From assembly GCF_042853465.1 (NCBI RefSeq), contig NZ_AP031497.1:434001-498000 (forward strand): a stretch of 64,000 nucleotides of DNA, read 5' to 3'. The notes under the pieces were generated by a model. It did no database searches. It was not told the origin of the DNA and worked only from the letters and a program-made list of their open reading frames with translations. Every line of letters begins with the position of its first letter. The stretch's first letter is position 1. Made by a program: the position numbers and the translations under genes. Of this stretch, positions 41,613 through 50,221 are shown piece by piece. The DNA is from Simiduia litorea (GTDB lineage Bacteria > Pseudomonadota > Gammaproteobacteria > Pseudomonadales > Cellvibrionaceae).

Positions 41613-43964
41613 GTGACAGTGAACCAAGGCTTTCTGCTCACCCGCGATTGGCGCGATGCCCGCTCGGGCTTGGCGCTGGAGTTTTGGTTAGCAACACCGC
41701 AGGGTAGCAAAGCGCTGCGGGTCACCAATCAAGAAAGCGTCTGCTTCTTACGTCAATCTGATCAAGCGCAATTGGCTAAGGTGTTAGAAAAACACCGCGG
41801 TTGGCGCGTGCAAACCTTGAGTTTACTCACCCATGACGGCTTGGCTGTGAGTGCGCTCTATAGTCGCAGTCATGTGCAGCAGCGCGAGGCTGTGAAGTTA
41901 TTAAGCGATGCGGGTATTGTCACCTGGGAGGCCGACGTTCGCCCGGCCGATCGGTATTTAATGGAGCGGTTTATCACCGCAGATATCGCTTATCAACCAG
42001 GGCCCATTAGCCGCGGTTATATTGCCCCGAAACAGGTCAAGCCGGCAGCCGTTTCTGAAATTAAACTCAAGGTGCTGTCCATCGATATTGAAACCTCGAT
42101 GAATGGCTTGCAGTTGTTTTCCATTGCACTGCAGGGGCAAGGCGTGAGTCGCGTTTATATGGTTGGCGCGAGTGAAGATCAGCATTTCGCTGAATCGGAA
42201 TTGGACTTGATTGCTTGCGCGAGTGTCCGAGAGTGTTTGGATAAATTTTTGCGCGCAATTCGACTCCTTGATCCAGACATAATAATCGGCTGGAATGTTA
42301 TTGGTTTCGATCTCTGGATGTTGCAGCGATTCTGCGATCAACAGTCGATAAAATTTAATCTCGGGCGCGACGGTTCCACGCCGCGCTGGCGCGAAGAGCC
42401 TGACAGCGAAAGACGCTACATCCATATCGCCGGCCGCGTGGCACTGGACGGCATCGATCTGGTGAAAGCAGCAGCGTTTAGCTTCGATAGTTACAGCCTA
42501 CAGCAGGTTTCGCAGTCTGTGTTAGGTGTGGGCAAACTGATCGCGGGTAGCGATGGCGGCGCGGAGATTGCCCGCCTCTTTGACACCGATAAACCGGCCT
42601 TGGCGCACTATAATTTACAAGATTGTCAGTTGGTAAGTGACATCTTTGCGAAACTAAATTTATTGGACTTCGCGGTCGCCAGAGCCCGGTTGACTGGACT
42701 GCCGCTCGATCGCATAGGCGGCTCGGTGGCGGCCTTCGAGTACGCTTATCTGCCACTCCTGCATCGCGCTGGCTTTGTTGCGCCAAATCTGGGCGAAATT
42801 GAATCGGACGTCATTAGCCCCGGAGGCTATGTGATGGATTCTATTCCGGGTTTGTATGACGATGTTTTGGTGTTGGATTTTAAAAGCCTTTACCCGTCGA
42901 TTATTCGCAGTTTCCTCATTGATCCCTGTGGTTATTGGTTGGCTAAAAATGGTCAATATAAAGTGGATCAAATAGTACGGGGTTTTAACGAGGCGTATTT
43001 TGCCCGAGAGGGGCACCTATTACCGGGTATCATCGAAAAACTTTGGGCGGCACGGGATCAGGCGAAAGCGGAAAAAAACCAGCCCTTGTCCTATGCCATA
43101 AAAATCATCATGAATTCCTTCTACGGCGTGCTGGGCTCTGAGGGCTGCCGTTTTTTCGATCCACGCGTGTGCAGCTCTATTACGCTGCGTGGCCATGAGA
43201 TCATTCAGCGTTCGAAACAGTGGATTGAAAGTCAGGGTTTCGCCGTTATCTATGGCGATACGGATTCGCTTTTTGTTTGGGTTGGAGCGGCAAAAAATGG
43301 GCTAAACCCTCAGGCTGTGGGCGCTCAGTTAGCGCTGGGGTTAAATCAGTGGTGGACGCAAACCATTCGCGCTGAACACCAGCTAAGCAGTGCATTAGAG
43401 GTGGAGTTTGAAACTCACTTTAAGCGTTTTTTTATGCCCACTATTCGAGGTTCCGAGGCGGGTAGTAAAAAACGCTATGCCGGTATTATTACCAATGAAC
43501 GCGGTGCGGATGAATTAAAATTTAAAGGCTTAGAAAGTGTGCGCACCGATTGGACACGCCTAGCACGGGATTTTCAAACAGAGCTCTACTGGCGGCTATT
43601 TCACGGCGAAGCAGTGGATCAGTGGATTATTGATCTGGTGGCCGAGCTCCGCGCTGGGGTAAAAGATGATCAGCTGGTGTATCGCAAGCGCCTGCGTCGT
43701 AAACTCGAAGACTACGCTAAAAGTCGCCCGCCTCACGTGCAGGCGGCGCATAAATTAGCACAGGCGGGTTTGGCGCCAAAACGTGGAGATTGGGTGGAGT
43801 ATTTCATCACCATTAATGGTCCGGAGCCCAAGGCGACGAGAACGTCGAGCATCGATTATCAGCATTACTTGGATCGGCAATTACAGCCCGTCGCCGAGGC
43901 TATACTGCCGTTTTTTGGCTACTCTTTTTCGGGTTTGGTGGACAGCCAGATTCGATTATTGTGA
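41613..43964 (+). CDS. polB: DNA polymerase II (family B)
   Basis: A 783-residue family B polymerase, the SOS-inducible repair and translesion enzyme in E. coli (783 residues there too). The exonuclease domain holds SIDIETS and later GWNVIGFDLWML and YNLQDCQLV. The polymerase active site has DFKSLYPSIIRSF (motif A), KIIMNSFYGVLG (motif B) and YGDTDSLFVW (motif C). The start is GTG 41613. It follows the DUF2333 gene by 21 bases. No LexA box is evident near the start, so promoter control may come from upstream. Confidence 0.95.
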   Translation: MTVNQGFLLTRDWRDARSGLALEFWLATPQGSKALRVTNQESVCFLRQSDQAQLAKVLEKHRGWRVQTLSLLTHDGLAVSALYSRSHVQQREAVKLLSDAGIVTWEADVRPADRYLMERFITADIAYQPGPISRGYIAPKQVKPAAVSEIKLKVLSIDIETSMNGLQLFSIALQGQGVSRVYMVGASEDQHFAESELDLIACASVRECLDKFLRAIRLLDPDIIIGWNVIGFDLWMLQRFCDQQSIKFNLGRDGSTPRWREEPDSERRYIHIAGRVALDGIDLVKAAAFSFDSYSLQQVSQSVLGVGKLIAGSDGGAEIARLFDTDKPALAHYNLQDCQLVSDIFAKLNLLDFAVARARLTGLPLDRIGGSVAAFEYAYLPLLHRAGFVAPNLGEIESDVISPGGYVMDSIPGLYDDVLVLDFKSLYPSIIRSFLIDPCGYWLAKNGQYKVDQIVRGFNEAYFAREGHLLPGIIEKLWAARDQAKAEKNQPLSYAIKIIMNSFYGVLGSEGCRFFDPRVCSSITLRGHEIIQRSKQWIESQGFAVIYGDTDSLFVWVGAAKNGLNPQAVGAQLALGLNQWWTQTIRAEHQLSSALEVEFETHFKRFFMPTIRGSEAGSKKRYAGIITNERGADELKFKGLESVRTDWTRLARDFQTELYWRLFHGEAVDQWIIDLVAELRAGVKDDQLVYRKRLRRKLEDYAKSRPPHVQAAHKLAQAGLAPKRGDWVEYFITINGPEPKATRTSSIDYQHYLDRQLQPVAEAILPFFGYSFSGLVDSQIRLL

Positions 43965-44093
43965 GCAGAGCGATCGATTCGCTCTAAGTGTCTAAATCTT
44001 TTACAACGATTCAGTTGCATCTGATCTAAGCAATTTAGAAATCTATTTCTATACTTGTCTAATTGACCCTTAGATTTGTCTAGGAATGTGTAT

Positions 44094-46163
44094 TTGAAAC
44101 CCACCGCCATCCCGCTAAATAACGACGCGACAGATGAGCATGACCTGCTCGCGCGCTCAAGCGACTGCGTGCTGACCTTGGATCGGCACGGCGCCCTCGT
44201 CGCCATTAATGCTTCTGGTCGAAAGGTATTCTCAGGCATTAAAAACCTATCAGAGCCCTTGCTTGGTCGCTCGCTTCTCTCATTATTGGGTAGGGAGGAG
44301 GGTGATAAGCCAGCACAAGCTTTCGCAGCGCTGCTGGCGATGTTCTATCGCGAGGGCGGCGTCATGCTGCGCGGGACTAACAGCGCCGGTCAGCCACTGG
44401 CTTTACAGTGGGTCGCGGCCGCGCCGGTGGGCGATGAGGTGATCTTGCTATTGAAGGATGCCAGCCTATCTCAACCCTTTCGTTCCGAGCTTGTGGCTTT
44501 GAAAGAACAGTTGCAGGTGGCGCTGTTTTCCGTGACCGACGCGGTGATTGTCACCGATTCAGAGGGCCGTATTGAAACCCTGAATCCAACGGCTCGTAGT
44601 TTGTTAAAAGTATCTGCCCACAGCGCCGTCGGCGTGGAGCTGTGCCAGCTCTTTACCCTGTTTGATGGCAGCTCGCACAGGCCCTTGCCGTGCATTGTCG
44701 CTGACGCCTTGCGTCGAGGCCGGTTAAGTAATAGCACGGAAAATGCCTGTTTATTTGTTAGTGGCGAGGCGCCAGTGATTATTTCCGCGGTAGCCTCGCC
44801 GTTTCGCAACAGTCAGCGCGATGTCGCCGGTTGCGTGTTGGTATTTAGAGACGCGAGTCAAAACCGGCGCGTTTCGGCGCGTATGAATTGGCAGGCCACC
44901 CATGATGGCCTAACGCAGCTGCCTAACCGCGAGCATTTTGAAGCGGAGCTGGCGCGCGAGGTAGCACGAGCAAAAGTCGGCGCAGGTGGTCATGGCTTGT
45001 TGGTGATTGATATTTATCAATTCCGCGTCATTAACGATACCTGTGGGCAGGGTACTGGCGATGCGTTGCTGGTGTGTTTGGCGGAGGCGTTTAGCAAGTC
45101 GTTAAGAAGTCAGGATTTATTGGCTCGGATCGGCAGCGATGAGTTCGGCGTGTTATTGCGTGGCGCGACCTTGGCCGGTACGCAGCGGGTGGCTGAATTG
45201 CTGGTGCAGGCCGCTCAGCAACTGGATTTTAGCAGTGAAGGCCGTGCCATAAAGGTCGCAATCTGTGTCGGTGCTATGGCGATTGATATCGATACAGAGT
45301 CAGAAGGTCAGGCTTTAGCTGCCGCCACGGCGGCCTGTGAAGCCGCCAAAGAGACAGGTCGTAATCGAATCCATTTGCACAGTAACTTAAATTCGGCAAC
45401 GGTTGAACGGCGCCGAAATGAAATGCATTGGGTATCAAAAATTACCACGGCTTTGGCGGAAGATAGGTTGGTTATGTATATCCAGCCGGTGATCAGCGTT
45501 GCTTGCCCGAGTGATGCCAACCATTTTGAAGTCTTGGTGCGCATGCGCGAAGGCGACAATATCATCGCGCCTGGGCAGTTTTTACCCGCGGCAGAACGCT
45601 ATGGGTTGATGGATGAAATTGACCGTACTGTGCTGTTGAAAGTTATTGATTTTATCGCTCAAATGCCCGATAGCCCACACAGCTTTGCGGTTAACATTTC
45701 GGGTACCACTATCAGCGATGACTCCTTCGCCAATTTTGTGTTAAGCGAGGTGCAAAGCAGTGGCATAGACGCGAGTCGCCTGCACTTTGAAATTACAGAA
45801 ACAGCCGCCGTGGGTAATTTACGTGCGGCACTGAAATTGATGAATAGCTTGAAGGCGTTAGGTTGTAAGTTTTATCTCGATGACTTTGGCAGTGGCCTAT
45901 CATCCTTTGCCTACCTCAAGGGCTTGCCAGTAGATTATCTAAAGATTGATGGCAGTTTTGTTAAAGCGATGACTCCGGGTTCAATTGATTTTGCGATGGT
46001 GAGCAGTATTAATCACCTCGCCAAGGTCATGGGTTTAAAAACCGTGGCTGAGTTCGTTGAAAATCGCGAGGTGTTGACGCTGCTCGAGGAGATAGGTGTG
46101 GACTATGCACAGGGTTATTATTTTGCAGCGCCAGCACCTATGCTCGCGCTGCTCAAGCCATAA
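44094..46163 (+). CDS. PAS-GGDEF-EAL cyclic-di-GMP turnover protein
   Basis: About 689 residues from TTG 44094, which has AGGA eight bases upstream; TTG 44076 and GTG 44088 are alternatives. There is no membrane segment. Two PAS-like regions (about 20-125 and 145-260) precede GGDEF (265-425) and EAL (440-685). The cyclase loop is IGSDEF, an atypical form of GGDEF. The EAL domain keeps the catalytic set: FEVLVRM, NISGTT, EITET, LDDFGSG and LKIDGSF, with AEFVEN in place of AEGVE. I expect net phosphodiesterase activity. It is cytoplasmic with an unknown PAS input. Confidence 0.88.
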   Translation: MKPTAIPLNNDATDEHDLLARSSDCVLTLDRHGALVAINASGRKVFSGIKNLSEPLLGRSLLSLLGREEGDKPAQAFAALLAMFYREGGVMLRGTNSAGQPLALQWVAAAPVGDEVILLLKDASLSQPFRSELVALKEQLQVALFSVTDAVIVTDSEGRIETLNPTARSLLKVSAHSAVGVELCQLFTLFDGSSHRPLPCIVADALRRGRLSNSTENACLFVSGEAPVIISAVASPFRNSQRDVAGCVLVFRDASQNRRVSARMNWQATHDGLTQLPNREHFEAELAREVARAKVGAGGHGLLVIDIYQFRVINDTCGQGTGDALLVCLAEAFSKSLRSQDLLARIGSDEFGVLLRGATLAGTQRVAELLVQAAQQLDFSSEGRAIKVAICVGAMAIDIDTESEGQALAAATAACEAAKETGRNRIHLHSNLNSATVERRRNEMHWVSKITTALAEDRLVMYIQPVISVACPSDANHFEVLVRMREGDNIIAPGQFLPAAERYGLMDEIDRTVLLKVIDFIAQMPDSPHSFAVNISGTTISDDSFANFVLSEVQSSGIDASRLHFEITETAAVGNLRAALKLMNSLKALGCKFYLDDFGSGLSSFAYLKGLPVDYLKIDGSFVKAMTPGSIDFAMVSSINHLAKVMGLKTVAEFVENREVLTLLEEIGVDYAQGYYFAAPAPMLALLKP

Positions 46164-46187
46164 CCCCGATCGGTATAGTTGTGTGAT

Positions 46188-47177
46188 TTAAACTAGCGCG
46201 CGGTACTGTGCTGCGCTGAGCCGAGGCCCGTATTGGCTAACCACTTGTGCAGCGGCTTTGTTGGCTAGATGTCCCGCCTTTTCGAATGACCAGCTCTGGC
46301 TTAAGCCAAACAAAAACGCGCCGGCAAACATGTCGCCGGCACCGTTGGTGTCGATGGCTTTTGCTGGATATCCGGCGACCTTAATTTCTTTTTCTCCATC
46401 GAATAGTAAAGCGCCGTCGGCGCCGAGGGTGATGGCAAATGCGCGAGCGTAGTGTTTCAGGGCTTGGGTTGCCTCGGCTATCGTATTTGTCTCGGTAAAA
46501 CCGAGCGCTTCTTCCAAATTACAAAACAGCAAGTCGACTTTGTTGCCGATCATATCGGAAAGGCCGGCGCGGAAAAATTTTACCATCGCTGGGTCGCTTA
46601 AGCTGATGGCGGTTTTCACGCCAGCTTTTTCCGCCGCTTGCCGCGCGTAAATAGCGGCGGGCTTGCCTGTTTCAGAGGTCACTAGGTAGCCTTCAATGTA
46701 GAGGTAGCGCGCATTTTTTAGCGCCTCGGTATCGATATCTTCGGTGCAGAGTTTTTCGCTCGCGCCTAGGAAGGTATTCATAGTGCGCTCGGCGTCGGGG
46801 GTAATCATCACGAGGCACTTGCCGCTAACACCTTGAGGCAATAGGGGCTTCGCCGCGTGTCGAGTTTGCACACCGGCATCTCTCATATCGCGCAGATAAA
46901 AATGGCCGTTGTCATCGTCGGCAACACGGCAGGCATAGGCGCAGGTTGCACCCAAATAGCTGGCGCCGATGATAGTATTTGCCGCCGAGCCGCCGCTAGC
47001 GCGGGCGGCACCTAAAAGGTGTTGACCCATCGCGGCCATGAGTTCGGTTTGCCGAGCCTCGTCCACTAGCGTCATAACACCCTTTTCAATGCCCCAATCT
47101 TGCAGCTGTCGGTCGGTGGTTTCGATTTCAGTATCGACCAATGCGGCGCCAATGCCGTAGATATCAAAATGTGTCAT
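46188..47177 (-). CDS. PfkB-family sugar/adenosine kinase
   Basis: A 329-residue ribokinase-family enzyme. The N-terminal MTHFDIYGIGAALVDTEIE, the substrate glycine motif ASGGSAANTIIGASYLGA and the ATP/anion-hole motif DTNGAGDMFAGAFLFGLSQ (catalytic Asp) are clear. Proteobacterial orthologues of this type are annotated as adenosine kinase or inosine-guanosine kinase-like; the substrate is not settled by sequence. It converges with the GGDEF-EAL gene and is divergent from mrcB. Confidence 0.85.
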   Translation of the reverse strand: MTHFDIYGIGAALVDTEIETTDRQLQDWGIEKGVMTLVDEARQTELMAAMGQHLLGAARASGGSAANTIIGASYLGATCAYACRVADDDNGHFYLRDMRDAGVQTRHAAKPLLPQGVSGKCLVMITPDAERTMNTFLGASEKLCTEDIDTEALKNARYLYIEGYLVTSETGKPAAIYARQAAEKAGVKTAISLSDPAMVKFFRAGLSDMIGNKVDLLFCNLEEALGFTETNTIAEATQALKHYARAFAITLGADGALLFDGEKEIKVAGYPAKAIDTNGAGDMFAGAFLFGLSQSWSFEKAGHLANKAAAQVVSQYGPRLSAAQYRALV

Positions 47178-47301
47178 GTAGAGGCTCTGTCCAAAAAACC
47201 GCCATTATCCTAGGCCAATGCCGTGAAGTCTAATGCTGATCTTTTATGGCCCACTGGTTACACTGCGCACTCACTTATGTCCTATAGATTTATTCCAGCA
47301 C

Positions 47302-49620
47302 ATGGCGAAGAAAGCGACACGTAAAAAAAGACCTGCGGCCAAGGCTGGCCGCCGTTGGTGGCCATGGATTCGCAATTTCACACTCTTGGCGGCCGCGCTC
47401 GGCCTAGTGGCCCTGGTTATCATTGATCGTCAAGTCCGGCTTAAATTTGAGGGCAAGAAGTGGGCGCTGCCCGCGCGCGTCTATGCACAACCATTGGAAT
47501 TGTACGATCAAGCGAGAATGTCACCTGAGCTGTTAGAGGCGCAGCTGAAGCGGTTGGGCTATCAGCCAGTGGTAAAAATTTCAGGTACCGGCCAGTTTGA
47601 GCGGGTACAGCAAGGTGGTGTGGCAAATTATGTGATCGCAACTCGTGGCTTTGATTTTTGGGATAGGAAAGAGGCCGCCGAGGTTTGGCAGCTGCGCTTG
47701 CGCCATGGCCGAGTGGATTTTATTAAGCCCCAATCTGGCCCAGACGATGTGATGCGCCTTGAGCCGGAGCAGATAGGCGGCATCTTTCCCGCTCACTTGG
47801 AAGATCGCGAACTGGTTAAATTAACCGATATTCCACCTCTGCTAGGCGAAACCCTGATCGCGGTGGAAGATAAGCACTTTCTCGATCATCAAGGTATTTC
47901 CTTTCGCGCCATTGCGCGCGCTCTGTTGGCCAATATTCAAGCCGGTGGCGTCGCGCAAGGTGGCAGTACCTTAACCCAGCAATTGGTGAAGAATTTTTAT
48001 TTAACCAATGAGCGAAGCTTAACGCGCAAAGGTTTAGAGGCGGTTATGGCCGTGCTGTTAGAGTTGCACTACAGCAAGGCGGAGATTCTTGAAACTTATC
48101 TTAATGAGGTATATCTCGGTCAGCAGGGCGCTAAGTCTATTAATGGCTTTGCCTTGGCGTCGCTGCATTATTTTCGTAAACCCTTGGCTGAGTTAGGCAC
48201 GGATCAAATTGCCTTGCTGGTCGGTTTGGTCAAAGGCGCTTCTTACTACAACCCGTGGCGCTCGCCCGAGCGAGCCAAAGCGCGTCGAGATTTGGTACTT
48301 GGGGTCATGCGTGATTCAGGTCTGATTACAGCGCAACAATACCAGCATAACCTAGCGCGGCCCTTGCGAATTAGTCAGCAAAATAGTGAGCCGGTGACCC
48401 GCTATGCCAATTTTCTCGACCTGGTGAAGCGCCAGTTAAAACGCGATTACGATAGTGCTGATTTGCAGTCGGAGGGCTTGCGAATATTCACCACCTTGGA
48501 TGTTCGGGCTCAGGCTCAGGTGGAAAAGCAATTGGCAAGTCAGCTCCGGCGCATCGAGGCGGACTACAAACTAGATGCAGAGAGTCTTCAGGGCGCCGCC
48601 ATCGTGGTGCAGGTTGGTACCGCCGAAGTTCTAGCTTTAGCGGGCGATCGCAAGCCGTCGGTGGCAGGCTTTAATCGGGCGCTTGATGCGCACCGTCAAA
48701 TCGGTTCTCTGGCAAAGCCGGCTGTCTACCTCGCCGCATTGTCCCAGCCGAAAAGCTATCAGTTGTCGACACTGGTGAGCGATTCACCCGTGCGAGTGGC
48801 GGGGCCGGATGGCGAGTGGGCGCCGCGCAACTATTCTCATCAAAGCCATGGTGAGGTGCCGATGGTTGAGGCGCTCGCGCAGTCTTACAATCAGGCCACC
48901 GCGCGTTTAGGGATGCAGCTGGGGTTGGGCCGGGTAGCGAGTGCGATGAGCCAATTAGGTGGCACTGCCGATATTCCTCGGGTACCTGCTATGTTGCTCG
49001 GCGCGGTGAACATGGCGCCCATCGATGTGGCAGAGCAATATCACACGCTAGCGGCCGATGGCTTTTATTCGCCTTTGCGCGCTATTCGAGATGTCACAAC
49101 TCGCGAAGGTAAGCCGCTCAACCGCTACGCATTGGCGGTAGAGCCACGCTTTTCGCCGGCCGCGGTGTACCAGTTACAGTATGGTTTGCGGGCGGTAATG
49201 CGCGAGGGTACAGGTAAGGGCGCTTATCAATATTTACCCGCCGAGCTCGATGTGGCGGGCAAAACGGGCACCACCAATGATCAGCGCGACAGCTGGTTTG
49301 CCGGCTTTAGCGCTGATCATGTCGCGGTAACTTGGGTGGGCCGCGACGACAATGGCACCACACCGTTGACCGGCGCCACGGGTGCGCTACCGATTTGGGC
49401 TAACATTATGGCCAATATCAATACTCAGAGCTTGAATGCCCCAGCCCCAGAGGGCATTGTTTTTCACTGGGTAGACGGCCCATCCGGTCGAGCCAGCGAC
49501 GAAAACTGTCAGAATGCTCGCTTAGTGCCCTTTAGTGCTGGCTTGGTGCCAGAGGGGCGTGCGCCCTGTGCATATGTTGAGAACCCGTTAAAGTTTTGGT
49601 GGAAAAACCTATGGCAGTAA
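47302..49620 (+). CDS. mrcB: Penicillin-binding protein 1B
   Basis: About 772 residues from ATG 47302 (MAKKATRKKRP); the frame extends up to 47233 without support. A basic cytoplasmic tail precedes one membrane helix (about 29-47), then a UB2H-like regulatory region and the GT51 glycosyltransferase (catalytic Glu189 in VEDKHFLDHQG, then GGSTLTQQLVKN). The transpeptidase domain has Ser469 in GSLAKP, SYN and AGKTGTTNDQRDSWFAGF. It builds and crosslinks peptidoglycan. The next gene overlaps its stop by ten bases. Confidence 0.95.
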   Translation: MAKKATRKKRPAAKAGRRWWPWIRNFTLLAAALGLVALVIIDRQVRLKFEGKKWALPARVYAQPLELYDQARMSPELLEAQLKRLGYQPVVKISGTGQFERVQQGGVANYVIATRGFDFWDRKEAAEVWQLRLRHGRVDFIKPQSGPDDVMRLEPEQIGGIFPAHLEDRELVKLTDIPPLLGETLIAVEDKHFLDHQGISFRAIARALLANIQAGGVAQGGSTLTQQLVKNFYLTNERSLTRKGLEAVMAVLLELHYSKAEILETYLNEVYLGQQGAKSINGFALASLHYFRKPLAELGTDQIALLVGLVKGASYYNPWRSPERAKARRDLVLGVMRDSGLITAQQYQHNLARPLRISQQNSEPVTRYANFLDLVKRQLKRDYDSADLQSEGLRIFTTLDVRAQAQVEKQLASQLRRIEADYKLDAESLQGAAIVVQVGTAEVLALAGDRKPSVAGFNRALDAHRQIGSLAKPAVYLAALSQPKSYQLSTLVSDSPVRVAGPDGEWAPRNYSHQSHGEVPMVEALAQSYNQATARLGMQLGLGRVASAMSQLGGTADIPRVPAMLLGAVNMAPIDVAEQYHTLAADGFYSPLRAIRDVTTREGKPLNRYALAVEPRFSPAAVYQLQYGLRAVMREGTGKGAYQYLPAELDVAGKTGTTNDQRDSWFAGFSADHVAVTWVGRDDNGTTPLTGATGALPIWANIMANINTQSLNAPAPEGIVFHWVDGPSGRASDENCQNARLVPFSAGLVPEGRAPCAYVENPLKFWWKNLWQ

Positions 49621-50027
49621 CCTTGAGCACTCGAGTTTTAATGTTGTCACTGGCAATCTTCGTTGTTCTGCTGGTGGGTTGTTCTCGCCAGGCGGTGGCT
49701 CCCGATATCGAGGCGGCAGAAGCCACAGAGTCGGAGAGCGCAAGCCCCGCCGCTGAAAGCCCAAAGCGTTCAGAGGCCTTATCGCGCTTGATTGCGCGCG
49801 CTAGTGAGGCTTATCAGACCGGTGATTATCAGACAGTAGTGGATGTTGCCGAGCGCGGCTTGCGCATGGATCGCTACGCACCTGAGCTCTATCTCCTGTT
49901 GGCACAAGGCTATTATGGCCTCGGGCTAAGTGAGCAGGCGGTGAGTTTTGCTCGGCTCGGGTTACGTTACATCAGTGCTCGGCCAGATCTGAAGCCTGCG
50001 CTTCAAGCCTTGGTAGAGGCAGACTGA
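49611..50027 (+). CDS. Small TPR-like lipoprotein
   Basis: About 138 residues from ATG 49611, which overlaps the mrcB stop. The lipobox LLVGCSRQ near residue 24 marks a lipoprotein. An Ala/Glu/Ser-rich linker follows (about 28-55), then two TPR-like helical pairs (LIARASEAYQTGDYQTVVDVAERGL and LYLLLAQGYYGLGLSEQAVSFA). Coupling to mrcB suggests a role as an outer-membrane partner of PBP1B, as LpoB is in enterobacteria, although the fold differs. That role is inference. Confidence 0.8.
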   Translation: MAVTLSTRVLMLSLAIFVVLLVGCSRQAVAPDIEAAEATESESASPAAESPKRSEALSRLIARASEAYQTGDYQTVVDVAERGLRMDRYAPELYLLLAQGYYGLGLSEQAVSFARLGLRYISARPDLKPALQALVEAD

Positions 50028-50221
50028 GGCCTAGGCGATAGTCTACCCGAGTGATAACATGCACAAGTGTGCAGTTTTAGCGCTTCGCGCTCAGTAGAAT
50101 AATCACAAGATTTAGCAGCAACTCAGGCTTTGAGACTTGTAGGTGTTGGTCGAGCCGATTCTTGACTACACTTGGCCTATGGGCTGTTAAGCATGGACGT
50201 CATCCACAAGAAAACATCTTT